NCBI GenBank assembly: GCA_037013685.1
Contig: CM072894.1
Coordinates: 14,209,449 to 14,273,448 of the forward strand
Direction of reading: 5' to 3'
DNA: 64,000 nucleotides
Origin: Acridotheres tristis
Lineage: Eukaryota; Chordata; Aves; Passeriformes; Sturnidae
Part shown: in pieces, positions 12,902-26,530 of the stretch
Layout of the letters: the number at the start of each line of letters is the position of its first letter
Position numbering within the stretch: position 1 is the stretch's first letter
Program-made: the position numbers and the translations under genes
Notes under the pieces: generated by a model
The model's input: only the letters and a program-made list of their open reading frames with translations
Told to the model about the DNA's origin: nothing
Databases searched by the model: none

Positions 12902-13029
12902 GTAAGTGCTATTTAACTTTGTGCAGTTTAGGCAGCTTAATGAACTTGAGAGAGACGGAGTATGGGGCTAGGGGCAGCTACTTCACTTAATCTGTTGCAG
13001 CTTCTAATTTTTAACTCGGGGGTAAAACT

Positions 13030-13470
13030 ACATTCGAAAGCGAATTATCTGTCCTCAGAGTGCAACGCGGTGGCTGGCGAGCAGAACAGCAGCGGTGGCT
13101 CCCGCAGCCCCGCATCCCCCCGGGCAGGGGAAGCCCCGGGCCGCGGGTCTCGCCCTGCTGTGCCCCGGTGCCGGTGTAGGCTCGCTGCCTCCCCCGCTGC
13201 TCTGCCGGGAGAGCGGAGCCGGGCGCGCAGCTCCCGCACACACCGGGATGCGGGGCTTGGGGAGACGTCCCGGGAGCACACCTGCGGGCTCTGTCACCCC
13301 ACGGCCGAGGGCTGCTGGCCCCGCCTGCCGGCCCCGCCGGCCCCGCCGTCCCCGCTCGGCGCCGCCGTCCCCGCGGCCCCGGGGAGGCGGCCGTAGCCGG
13401 TGCGGCAGCGCCACCTCGCGGCGCCGACCCGCCCCTACAGCTGCGTCTGGAAAGGCGACTCGAGGGAAAA
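13030..13470. promoter_or_regulatory. CpG island, probable promoter or regulatory element
   Basis: The only strongly GC-rich block in the window. I count by eye about 49 CpG in the 360 bases 13081-13440, against scattered single CpGs elsewhere. The densest part is 13321-13440. There is no TATA box of note. It lies about 4.1 kb beyond the UBE2E3 poly(A) site, so it is not the UBE2E3 promoter. Long ORFs here occur in several frames on both strands because stop codons are rare in GC-rich DNA. It could be the promoter of a lncRNA or of an unrecognised gene on either strand. Confidence 0.75.
13407..13422 (-). promoter_or_regulatory. CTCF-like motif in the CpG island
   Basis: Minus strand GCCGCGAGGTGGCGCT, close to the CTCF core (AGRKGGCRS) with a CpG-rich left half. 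It sits at the right edge of the CpG island. Confidence 0.5.
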
Positions 13471-14939
13471 CTTCTTCAAGGGGTTTGTTTAACTATCTCC
13501 CTGCCTCGGTATTTACTTCTTTTTTTTTTTTTCCTTCACATGGAAAGGTAGGAAATTAGCTGGACTAAGGGAAAGAATTTGCCTCGTTTTGTCCTAACTT
13601 TAGTTTTTCTTTGCGGCTGGGTCCAGACACTGTTTTTCATTTAAGAAAGGTAATTCTGGTCATTTTACAGTAAAATATCCACTGAATCAATGAATGAAGC
13701 TTAATTGATACCGTAATGTTTTTAGTTCTTCATCAAATCCATAGTGATGAAAAAAATAGCTATTTGAAAACAGCAACACGTAACAGTGAATAGAATAAAA
13801 ATGTCACTTTACTGTGATGACTGATCATCCCAGTGAATGATCATTCACCTTCCAGTTAACAATGAACTCAGAGTCAGAATAGTATGGGGTGTATTAGTAT
13901 TTCTCCTCAGAAGTGGAATACAATTTTAAAGTTGTCTGTCACTTTAAGTCCATTGCTTATAAGTTAGGAACTCTAAGTACTGGTAACCTTTATTTAGCAT
14001 GTAGTCAAGAGCTTGGTGCAAATTTTTACAAAAGTACACGCATTTAAAATGCTGGAATACAAAAACATAACCCTAGACCTCTGCACTTGCACAAAACTTC
14101 CTTCCTGAGTGTAAGAAATGCCAACACACTCCACTGTACTTCAACAGTAGCTTTATTCCCTTCCCATTTATCACTTCTATGTTTGCAGCCCCACTATTGC
14201 TGCCTGGCACTGTGAATGCATGCTAGACTGCAGATTTCCAACCCAGCTGTATCCTTCAGACATATATCCAATGGCTGTGTTCAGAGGAATGGTCTCCTAC
14301 AAGATTTGTGATTCACCCTGTCTACCTATATGATATCCCAGAATACTAATCTCCAGGATGACAGCTCATTCAGCACTCCAGAAATTTACCCACACTGAGC
14401 TCCTCTTTAAATAATGACCTGACATTTGTTCTGTAGAGGGAGACAAAGCCCAGACTGATGAAAACGGTTGGCAGCTGCTTTCATTTGTGCCATTCAGAAG
14501 CCAGATGATAATTTGTCCTCAGGGACCCATCACTTCTTGGCAGTCAGACCTGTCCACTGCACTTTGCTATTACTTTTGCTGTTACTTCCCACCCCTGGTG
14601 CACGCAGCACACACACAGAGTCAATATTCAAGGCAGGCTAACTGAAATTTACTGCCAAGAGTCATGACGGATTTCATGTTTCTGAGAAGTGGGAGATAAG
14701 ATCACATATTAATTTAGTGCTGATAAATACAAAGCAGTAGGTATTGGGAAAGACATTTGATAGAGCTACATAAAAGGTTAAATTAGCTGTTTCTCAGAAA
14801 AGAGACCCCAGCCTCTCTGAACAGTTTAATGAAGGCATTACCTAAGCAATAAAGGTCAAAGAGGCAAAGCATTTTGAACTAGTAGGCAAACAGATCAAAT
14901 CAGAAAACATTATTCCAGATGAACTTTGAGCCTCATATT
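13471..14939. other. Intergenic right of the CpG island
   Basis: A T-tract at about 13509-13521, then AT-rich unique sequence. About 14400-14720 has a mildly constrained look (GAGTCATGACGGATTTCATG). No gene recognised. Confidence 0.55.
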
Positions 14940-15300
14940 TTGCATACAGTGTGGAGCTCTCATACCTTTAAATGAGATAGAGCAGAATTACAAAATGTAC
15001 AGACAAGGGTTACCAGGATAATCAGAGTATCTTCCATATAAGCAGAGATTAAATAAATGAGAACTTTCCAGTCTGGAAAAAAAGAGGTTACTAGGAGCTG
15101 GTAATAATGATGACACATAAAATCATCGATGGGCTGCAGGAGAACAGATGCAATTATTCATTATTTTTCACAGCATAAAACTGGAAGACATAAAATGAAG
15201 CACTCACATATCAGGTTGCATTAAATAATTACCTAACAAAGTGCTTTTTTCACACAGCCAGTACATACCTGTAGCATTAACTGTCAAAGGATGTCATAAT
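14940..15300 (+). mobile_element. Ancient CR1/L3-type LINE fragment
   Basis: Heavily diverged, but blocks follow the old amniote CR1 order: GTGTGGAGCTCTC, AATTACAAAATGTACAGA, AAGGGTTACCAGGATAATCA, CTTTCCAGTCTGGAAAAA, ACATAAAATCATCGATGGG, TTTTTCACACAGCCAGTAC and TGTCAAAGGATGT. It carries many indels and stops. Confidence 0.65.
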
Positions 15301-15525
15301 AGTAATTTAGGACAGTTAAATGAGGTAAATAATATTTACCTTGGACCACAAAGTTACAAAATCCTTCCCCATACTTGGAAACACTATATAAATAGATAGG
15401 GCCATTCACCTTAGCTGTGGAAGAGTAATAGCAATGAGGCAACTCTATGCATTTATATTTATGCATGTGGTCTCTCCACATCTTATTTCACTCTAGATGC
15501 AGAGCCTGTGGCCCCCATGAAGGGA

Positions 15526-15561
<36 letters not shown>

Positions 15562-17519
15562 CATACTGTGCCTCTTCTATCTATTCCTGGCTGGTTTTAA
15601 ATTTAAGGATCCCCAAATTATTGCTAGTATGTTGGATGCCATCTATTCTACCCAGCAACAGAGGAAGTCATAGCTGCCCTCCAGCTACCCTCCATGCATG
15701 CAGAGAGATGGGGATAGATGAGCTGAAGCAGGCTTCCCTTTTTAAGGATTAAAAAAGCGAAAGCCCCAGTGTGCTGCAAATGTTCCAGCCACTATTTTCC
15801 AAGTTCATGATCTGCCCTCTCATCTAAGCCGAACATGCTGAACACTTGAATGCGTCCAGTTCTCACTGACATCAGCAAGGTCAGGCAGCAGTGCTGTTGT
15901 CCTGCTTCTCCCTTTGGAACCAGAGCTCTATTACATAATCCCTCCCGTTGTCCTGGAACCTCTGCAGCCACTTTCAGTCGGGAGTGGTTAGTGAAGGAAA
16001 GGGAGTGGGGGCTTAGCCTTGGAAATTATTGTGCAACAAATGAAAGTGGTTGGAGGGATGCTGTACATAAAGCAGTGCCAAGTTCTCAAATGCATCTGCT
16101 TCCCTGACTATAGCACAGGCTGTCAAAGTACAATGATGATTTATGGCTGAGTCAAATTGCTCTTTAGAGACACTACTGTCATTGTCCTTTGCAACTGCTT
16201 TAGTCCAGGATTCCCACACAAGCCTTCCTTCTTTCACATAAATATCCATTCATGATTTTTGCTAAAAAAAACACAAGCAAGGTGGAATTCACTCTTCAGC
16301 CTGGAGTCAGGAATCCTTCCTTTGCTGCTTCTGCCCACGCAGACAAAACCCCAGGGGCAGAAGCCAGGAGCTCCATGTAGAAGCTGCTGTGGTCTGCAGC
16401 TTTTTTCCCTCCAGCACTGTGGGGACCCAGGGGATCCAGGGCCCTGGGGAAGCCATGCAGCCAGGGCTGCCCCATGGCTCAGAACTGCACCCAGCCACTG
16501 CAAAGCCCCTCAGCCAGAGCACTGCAGTTCTCCTGTCATGGTGCAGGCAGGTGAGAACACCTCTGAGAGGCCACAAATCTGGTTCTTACACATGAAAGTG
16601 AAGAAAGGAGGAAGTTTGGTCCCACTTTCTGCAATATCCCATAGCCAAAAATAAGAATGTACAGAGCAGGAACTGGTGTACCTCAAAGCCTGAAGAGTTT
16701 CCTTTTCCCCCCAAAGGTGTAGGGAGGGAGCAGAGCATGAACCAGACCTGGTGCAGCTGCTTTCCTTACGAGGCTGTGCAAGCCTGGCCCATGGCTCAGG
16801 CTGCCCTGCAGTCTTGCTTTCTAGGACTGCCTTCCCTTCCTGGCTATAGACTTGGAACAATCACTACTCAACACTGATCAGCGAGACTGTGTCTACATAA
16901 GGCACACCACACATCACTGAGACACCAGGAACGTGTTACGGGAACAACAAGGCTGATATTCATTAGCCTCTCCATTGTATGCAGCATCATTATTTTCAAA
17001 ATATTTACATTTACCCATCCCTTCTTATTTGCTCTGAATGTAGCCACCAACTCAGCTGAAGAGGTGTTTGCCCCTCTCAATTCCTCAGCAGTGTCATAGG
17101 CTGGGACTGCTGGTTTCCACACCAGATCTCTTTATGCCAGATCATCATGGAGCCCAGTTTGGGCAGATTCCCAGCCAGCTGCATGCATTCCCCATTCAAA
17201 TCCCAAAGATAACAGAAAAAGAAAAGCCCATCCAAAATGGGGAAGAAGAGGGCATGTGCAGTATCTTCAGCTTTACACAAAAATATCATTTCCGTTCACT
17301 TTTTCCCAAATACAGAGCGCAGTGATTGGTGATAATTTTCTATTCTATCTTCTTAAAACTGCAGAAGAGAATCAGTGCCATTCTTTGGTAGCATACAGTA
17401 TTCACCCCAGCACAGCCAGGTAGGAAATAGTTTGAAACACCAGATGCTCTTTGCAACCAGTGCTTTGGATGTGTTTCCAGCAAGGGCTTCTTCCCTCCCG
17501 ATGAAAACAGACACACATT
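15301..17519. other. Intergenic between the old CR1 and the UBE2E3 3' end
   Basis: Includes the TA microsatellite. 16260-16860 is GC-richer and has overlapping ORFs on both strands without domains. Nothing else supported. Confidence 0.6.
15528..15559. repeat. (TA)n microsatellite
   Basis: About 16 uninterrupted AT dinucleotides after GGGAAG. Likely polymorphic in length. Confidence 0.97.
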
Positions 17520-17545
17520 CTCATTTAACAACTAATTGATTTATT
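17499..17545 (-). terminator. Distal polyadenylation signal of UBE2E3
   Basis: Canonical AATAAA at 17540-17545 (minus strand). About 25-40 nt further on is a GU/U-rich stretch, TGTGTGTCTGTTTT, of the kind bound by CstF. Cleavage is expected near 17520-17528. This is the best signal-plus-downstream-element pair after the UBE2E3 stop. Confidence 0.65.
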
Positions 17546-19941
17546 TAACAATACAAATTTCTTTCTACTGCATGGTTTAGCAGAGAGAACTTGAGAAACA
17601 AAATTAGCTTCTTTTCTTTTTCTTTTAAAGTTTAAATGTTTACACAAAAAACAACCTTTACTTCAGTAAATATAAAATTTACACACAAAAAAAATCTACA
17701 TTAAAAAAGAACAGAATCATGACAAACCAACAAAAAAAAAAAAAAAAGAGGATGGGAATTCAGTGTAAAGGATCCAATTGCAAGGAAGGCAAGATGGGGC
17801 AACACTAACAAGGCATCCCATTTGTACACCTAGGTATCTGGAGTTGTAGGTACAATACAAACCCAAAATACATTAAAATTAGAATTAAAACCTGTATTTT
17901 TATACCATAATAATTTATGATATAAATATTAGTAAATTCTGTAGGCAACACAGCTAATGCATGAACTCCACAGTTTGCTCTCCACTGGAAGGTCACTGGA
18001 GTGGTGTACGAGCACCGTGTGGCCCACGAGTGCACTAATGGTCAGCAGGGAGCAGACTTCAGACGTGGAACCCCATGTGATAGCCCCTTGTTTCTTTGCC
18101 AATCTGTGCTATTTCTCACACATCCAATGACGTGACAAGAAATTCTGGTCACCTTCAGCAGTGATTTCCAGCACTTCATCTCCTGGCATTAGTCTGTTAC
18201 CTGACTCAGGCATATTCACCTGCCAGATCCTGTTTCTCATTCCCTTTTGCACTTTTTAACCTGAACTCTAAAGCTATCTTGTAGCTACCAAGAGAGACTG
18301 GCTTCTAGGTTGAGATATTTGGGATACACAGTTCTTCAAGCCACCTTCAGGCATCTGTAGAAATATTTAAAGTAGGGTGGACAACTCATGGTCAAAGGTT
18401 ATGTGATACAAAAACCAGGGATCTGTATAGTAATGGTTAACTTTAGATCTAAATCTTTAGCATTTTTCATATTGCTTTAATATTTAAACTTAACATTCAG
18501 TTTTCATATATTAAATGAGCAGAGCATCTTATTGATGGAAGTGCAACGTTATCTCCAAAAACACCAGGTAGTAAGGGAGACTAAAATTTAAAATTAGGTG
18601 TAATTTTAAAAAATCATTTAAAGGAATCAAGTGTCCTTTTTTTAATAATCAATATTGTGAAGGGCAAATTATAAAAGCTTAAATTATAAAACTATTAGTG
18701 ACTCTACCTTTTAAACTGTATGTATTATAAAGCTGCATTTTTGTACTTACAGATGTTACAAAATTTCCAAGGCAGAAAGTGAAGGGGGAAAAAGTTAATC
18801 TAAAACACTTTAACAGATTTCATTTTTACTAAGAAAGGTTATTTCCCCCACAACTATTTTTATGTCATATAAATCTGATTAAATTTATTGTACTCCTCTC
18901 TTTTCTGGGTAGATGATACAGTGTTCAATCATGCTTTGGAAGACCTTTTTCAATGGATAACTCAGTTCTCTAGGTAAGCAAGTCAAACTTGCTTTACTCA
19001 GAAACAAAAGCACCAGATTATCTCTAATTTGGCCCTCCTCCTGCAAAAAACCTTTGTAGCAAGACTGAGGCAGCCTGTTCTGAGAGCAGTACTGGCCCTG
19101 AAGCAACCAGCTACAATAACTTCAGGAGTAAGAATATGAAATGTGATTATTTCAACTTGAGAAAGAGCTGAAAAGCATTAAATTTCAGACAATTTTAGGG
19201 ATTTCACTTATTCTGTTAAAATAAAACAGGGAAAACTAAAACAATCCACAGGTATTCATTAAACATTTAATAGCAAGCCTTTGCTTATGTATATTAATTT
19301 AAAAATTATCCACAGGGATCTGTGATACATTGGCCTTGCCTTGTTATTATAATTAAATTTATTAAAATATTAATTTAAAATAGGAAAACAGAGAAACTAC
19401 TCCTTGGGGAACATGTTTATTGTGTTTGAGATGATACACTGGGTGCTCTCTGAGCTACAAAGGGAAAAAGGAAATCCTTTCATTACAAACTGACAAAGGT
19501 AAAAGTTAAAACAGTTTTCACAACAGCATGTACCACATATTGGAAATAGATCTGGGTTTAATACAAATGACATAATTCCTAGTAATCTACAGCTACCTTT
19601 AATAACTTCATACAGATAATGAATTAGGCTAAAATGCACTATAATATTTGGTTGACTTCAGGAACAGTATCCTTAGTACATCACAAAATACATTTTGATA
19701 TCCCAAAGAAGCAAGACTTGCAAGTAGGCATTTTAAACATAACTAATCTACAGCTACAAACTTCTACTCTTGATAGCATTTACCTTTTTGGGGGGCAGTA
19801 TCCCAGTCTTCAAAAGGATAAAAGCAGAGTAGAATCAGTATAACATATACACAGAAGTCCGTATTGTAAAGGCTATAAAGATTTGTTGCACACTGCGAAG
19901 TTGCCTTCTGCACCTTCACACTGCACAAAGTAGTTTGTCAT
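17522..19941 (-). other. UBE2E3: UBE2E3 3' untranslated region (inferred)
   Basis: AT-rich, unspliced-looking sequence from the stop codon to the last good polyadenylation signal. It contains several AATAAA hexamers on the minus strand (19416-19421, 19358-19363, 18884-18889, 17540-17545), U-rich tracts and many ATTTA pentamers. A 15-nt poly(U) run (A run on the plus strand, about 17733-17749) lies near the distal end. The extent is inferred from signals only; transcript data could shorten it to the proximal site. Confidence 0.6.
19395..19421 (-). terminator. Proximal polyadenylation signal of UBE2E3
   Basis: AATAAA at 19416-19421 on the minus strand, about 520 nt after the stop codon, followed by a U-rich stretch (TTTCTCTGTTTTCC). 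Use of it would give a short 3' UTR isoform. The hexamers at 19358 and 18884 lack an equally good downstream element. Confidence 0.4.
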
Positions 19942-23074
<3,133 letters not shown>

Positions 23075-26000
23075 TCAAGAAAAGAGAGGAGAGGGAAATG
23101 AAGTGTTAGATGTATCTTTGAGAGAGGCATTTTATGGATTTCCTTCAGCATTCATTTTACTTAATATAAACCAAATGGACTATTTTTAACATCTGTCCAA
23201 TTTCCAGCTGATTTCAGTGGCTTGGTGTTTTAAACAGGCACAAAAGCTGGGTACTCTGCTGTCCCTTTGGAGAAACAGCAATGAAACAGAATGACCATGA
23301 ACTACTGGTTTTTCACTGTCCAAAACGTATTCCCAGATCTATTTCCTTGAGTATGTCGTTGCTCTGAGGTTGTACATCACCCTTTCCACATCACCCTTTC
23401 AATGCAATCATATTCACACACGAAATAATTTTACATCTTGACCACAACTGTCTTCTCCAAGTATTTAACAGATCACACCTTCATAAAAAATGTGGCTTTC
23501 AAGTATATTGATACACATTTATTGCTACTTGTTTCATAGGCTAGAGTGAAATGTTACCCCCTTGGGCAGCAAAACTAGGGAAGAGAGAAAATCAAGTAAA
23601 ATGGAATTGAACTTCTTGCAGCAATCACGACAAATAACTGTTTCTTCAGGATATATTCGTGTTATGCCTCTGGGCAATCGGCAATGAGACAACAAGACAA
23701 AAATATTTTATTTTAAGAATGCATTTCTCACTAGGGGAAGGGTTACTGCATAATTAATTATTAAAAGTTTGAAAGAATAGATAACGAACTGGCATTTTCT
23801 CAACTTCTGAGCTATCACTAATGCTATTATCACAGAGTAACCATCCAACTTCCTCACAAAAAACCCTAACCAAACAATAAATCCCTCTCTCCCCCTCGCC
23901 CCCCAAAGAAACAACCACCAAAAAAATCAAATCTTTAGCAAGTCTGGATAAAAATTAACCTAACCTTCCACAAAGGGTCCTGAACCCACCCTGTTGAGAG
24001 CCAAACTAAATGAACTGACTGCTACGGAGAGCAACAGCACTGAGCTCACGCAGCCACAGTGGCTCGATCACATCTCTGCAGGTGAGTCAATAACAGAGCA
24101 GGGTAAAAGCTCCTTTCAGCTCTGCCCAGCTGGGCAGTTCCCCAGGCAGCACCTCCATCTCCAGACGTGCTGAAGCTGCCTCACCCTTCTCCCTCTGTGG
24201 TGCCCAAGGACGGTCACACGGGATTGCACATGAAGCAAGTGACAGGGCATGGCACCACTCTGGAGCCTGGGAATTTGTGGTTTCTGGAACTGCTGGACAC
24301 ACAGAGGAAACTCCCTACAAATGTTAAGGCTCTTCCTATGTCATATCACCCCGCGTGCTTGTCATATGTATGTTTGCAGTCTGTAACATGACACGTTGGA
24401 CATTCATCCTTATTGTGTAGTCAAACATGGAGACACTCATCAGAGACATGAGATATGAGCAGTCTGCACTATGGATCTGCAACCCCCACATTAAAAAAAA
24501 TAGCTATTTTTACATTAAGATCATTTTTGAGAAAAAATGCTGATTTTTATTATGAATTCTCTTTCAATCCATAATTTTCCAAGGTGTTTTTTATCTTGTA
24601 GACATTTCATGTTCCAAATGTTCCAGTTCTTTCATAAATAGGACAAAATAATAATGGAATTTGGATGACACACTATTTAATTAAAAACAAAAAATATTTT
24701 ATGAATCTGTAGCTATTTTCCTGTGGCCAAAATGAAAGTAGGTAACATGAGAATGATGGCCTTCAGAGCACAGCTAGGGAAAGAAGAAACTACAAGTGCT
24801 GTCAAAATTAAAACTTGAGTCTAAAACCTTATTTTCTATTTGCAATGCATGCATAAAAGTGGAAGAAAAATACTAGATATACTTGAAGCAAAAAAAAGGG
24901 AAATCTAGAAGCATAGAGGTCCATCTTTGGTAATGCAATCAACCACTTGTACCTTCAGTCACTCCAGAAGATAATTTATTCATCCTAAAAAAGCAATTAC
25001 TGTAAGAACTGAAAATATTGGGGCAATAATGACAATATTTAAAACCCACACAGGCCACTGAAATGCTTCAATTAATTCTTGACATTCATCAAGCTTACAG
25101 CTAATTAGTATTGTGCTTGAAAACCAAATTTCTGTGGAGCAAATCAATTTCAGCATTAGATGTCCTAATGACTGTTTTATATTTTAATGCAGAGGTTAGT
25201 GCTCTTGCCTTGCACGTCAGGTACCTTTTTTTCATACACCTCCAACAGCTGGATGCAATTCAATGAAATTAATGAAATGGATGTATCAAATCAGTGACAT
25301 GTCTCAGCCCAATGAATCAGCCATGATTAACTGCAGCACCACTCCAGGGTCAAACTATCTGGGAATCACTTAGCAAGTCAGAGCATGGGCATCCATGAGC
25401 TGGTAGCCACAAGCCCAGTGCCATGGCCCTCTGCCTGTTATTATCTGCTCTTCTCCTCCATGTTACCACCAGCAATATTGAAAAGGATCAGGCTACAACA
25501 CAAGAAGGGTTGCAATGCCCTAACCTTGTAATAGAAGAAAATGCTGTGTTTGAAATCCATCCTGACTGCTGAAGAGAGATTGCTGCAATATCAACAGAAA
25601 CACAAAGCTCCAACAATAACTGCACTTAGAGAAAGGAGTAAAATTTAAAATGTTAAATCATTATATCTGATTGAGATTTGTTTAATTTACGAGTGTGACT
25701 TCAGATGGTGAATTTGGAAAGACATGAGGTTAAACTTGGGGGGCCCATGAGTTTACACCAGGTCTTTCAAACGTAACTCTGGGAAACTTTAGAGCCAGGG
25801 TTCAGCAAAGATGAAGAACAGCTTTTCCAGCACAGTGTTAAGAGCATCCATGTGGATGCAGCAGCAATCACACCAGCAAGAGGCCTGTTAGACTCCCAGT
25901 ACAGTGGTTACAGAAATCCAAGTTCAGCTTTTGTTACAATTCATTAAATCAAAATGCACTGAAGCTGCCTGTATGGAAGTAAATGCAGGACAAGAAACTA

Positions 26001-26477
26001 GGACAAGATATTTCCAATCTACATGATGCTGGTAGCATTTTGCTTTCTGCACCTGCTAAATGCACTGCTGTCAACAGCACTTCTATAAAACACAGGGCTC
26101 TAAATTTGGCGACAGAATGCAACTTCTTAGTACTGAGACTGTGCTAACTGAGAAGAAAAAGGATGAAAGAAAATGTATTTTGACTAGATTTGATGTTAAC
26201 TCTGTGTTATGCTTTATTATGATATAGAATACGGGTCTGCAATAGAATACAACTGGAGTGTGGGTGTGCTTGTTTTTAGAAAGCTTCCAACAGTGAAGTC
26301 TGTCAGACTGCAGAAGTCTTATGAGAAATGTCATTGGTATCATAAAACTAAAGGTACTGGTCTACATCCCAGGAAAACCACCAAGGGTGCCTGCATGGCA
26401 TAGGTTTAAGTGGTGGAATATTTTCTCACATTCTTATCTCAAAGGCTCCACCCTCAGATATGATACCCAAGCAGGCA

Positions 26478-26530
26478 GAATCATAGAACTGTGCAGGCTG
26501 GAGAAGATCTCTACTGATCATTACAAAGGC
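26478..26530 (-). mobile_element. Short CR1 3'-end remnant
   Basis: AGAATCATAGAACTGTGCAG followed by GCTGGAGAAGATCTCT and TGATCATTA is the reverse complement of a CR1 3' tail. Only about 50 bp can be followed. Confidence 0.5.

Noticed and set aside
13011..13559. Overlapping 76-154 codon ORFs on both strands of the CpG island
   Set aside because: They are open in several frames at once because GC-rich DNA has few stops. Their Arg/Pro/Gly/Ala composition is low-complexity, with no signal peptide or domain. ITGA4 exon 1 (signal peptide then integrin N-terminus) was looked for here and not found.
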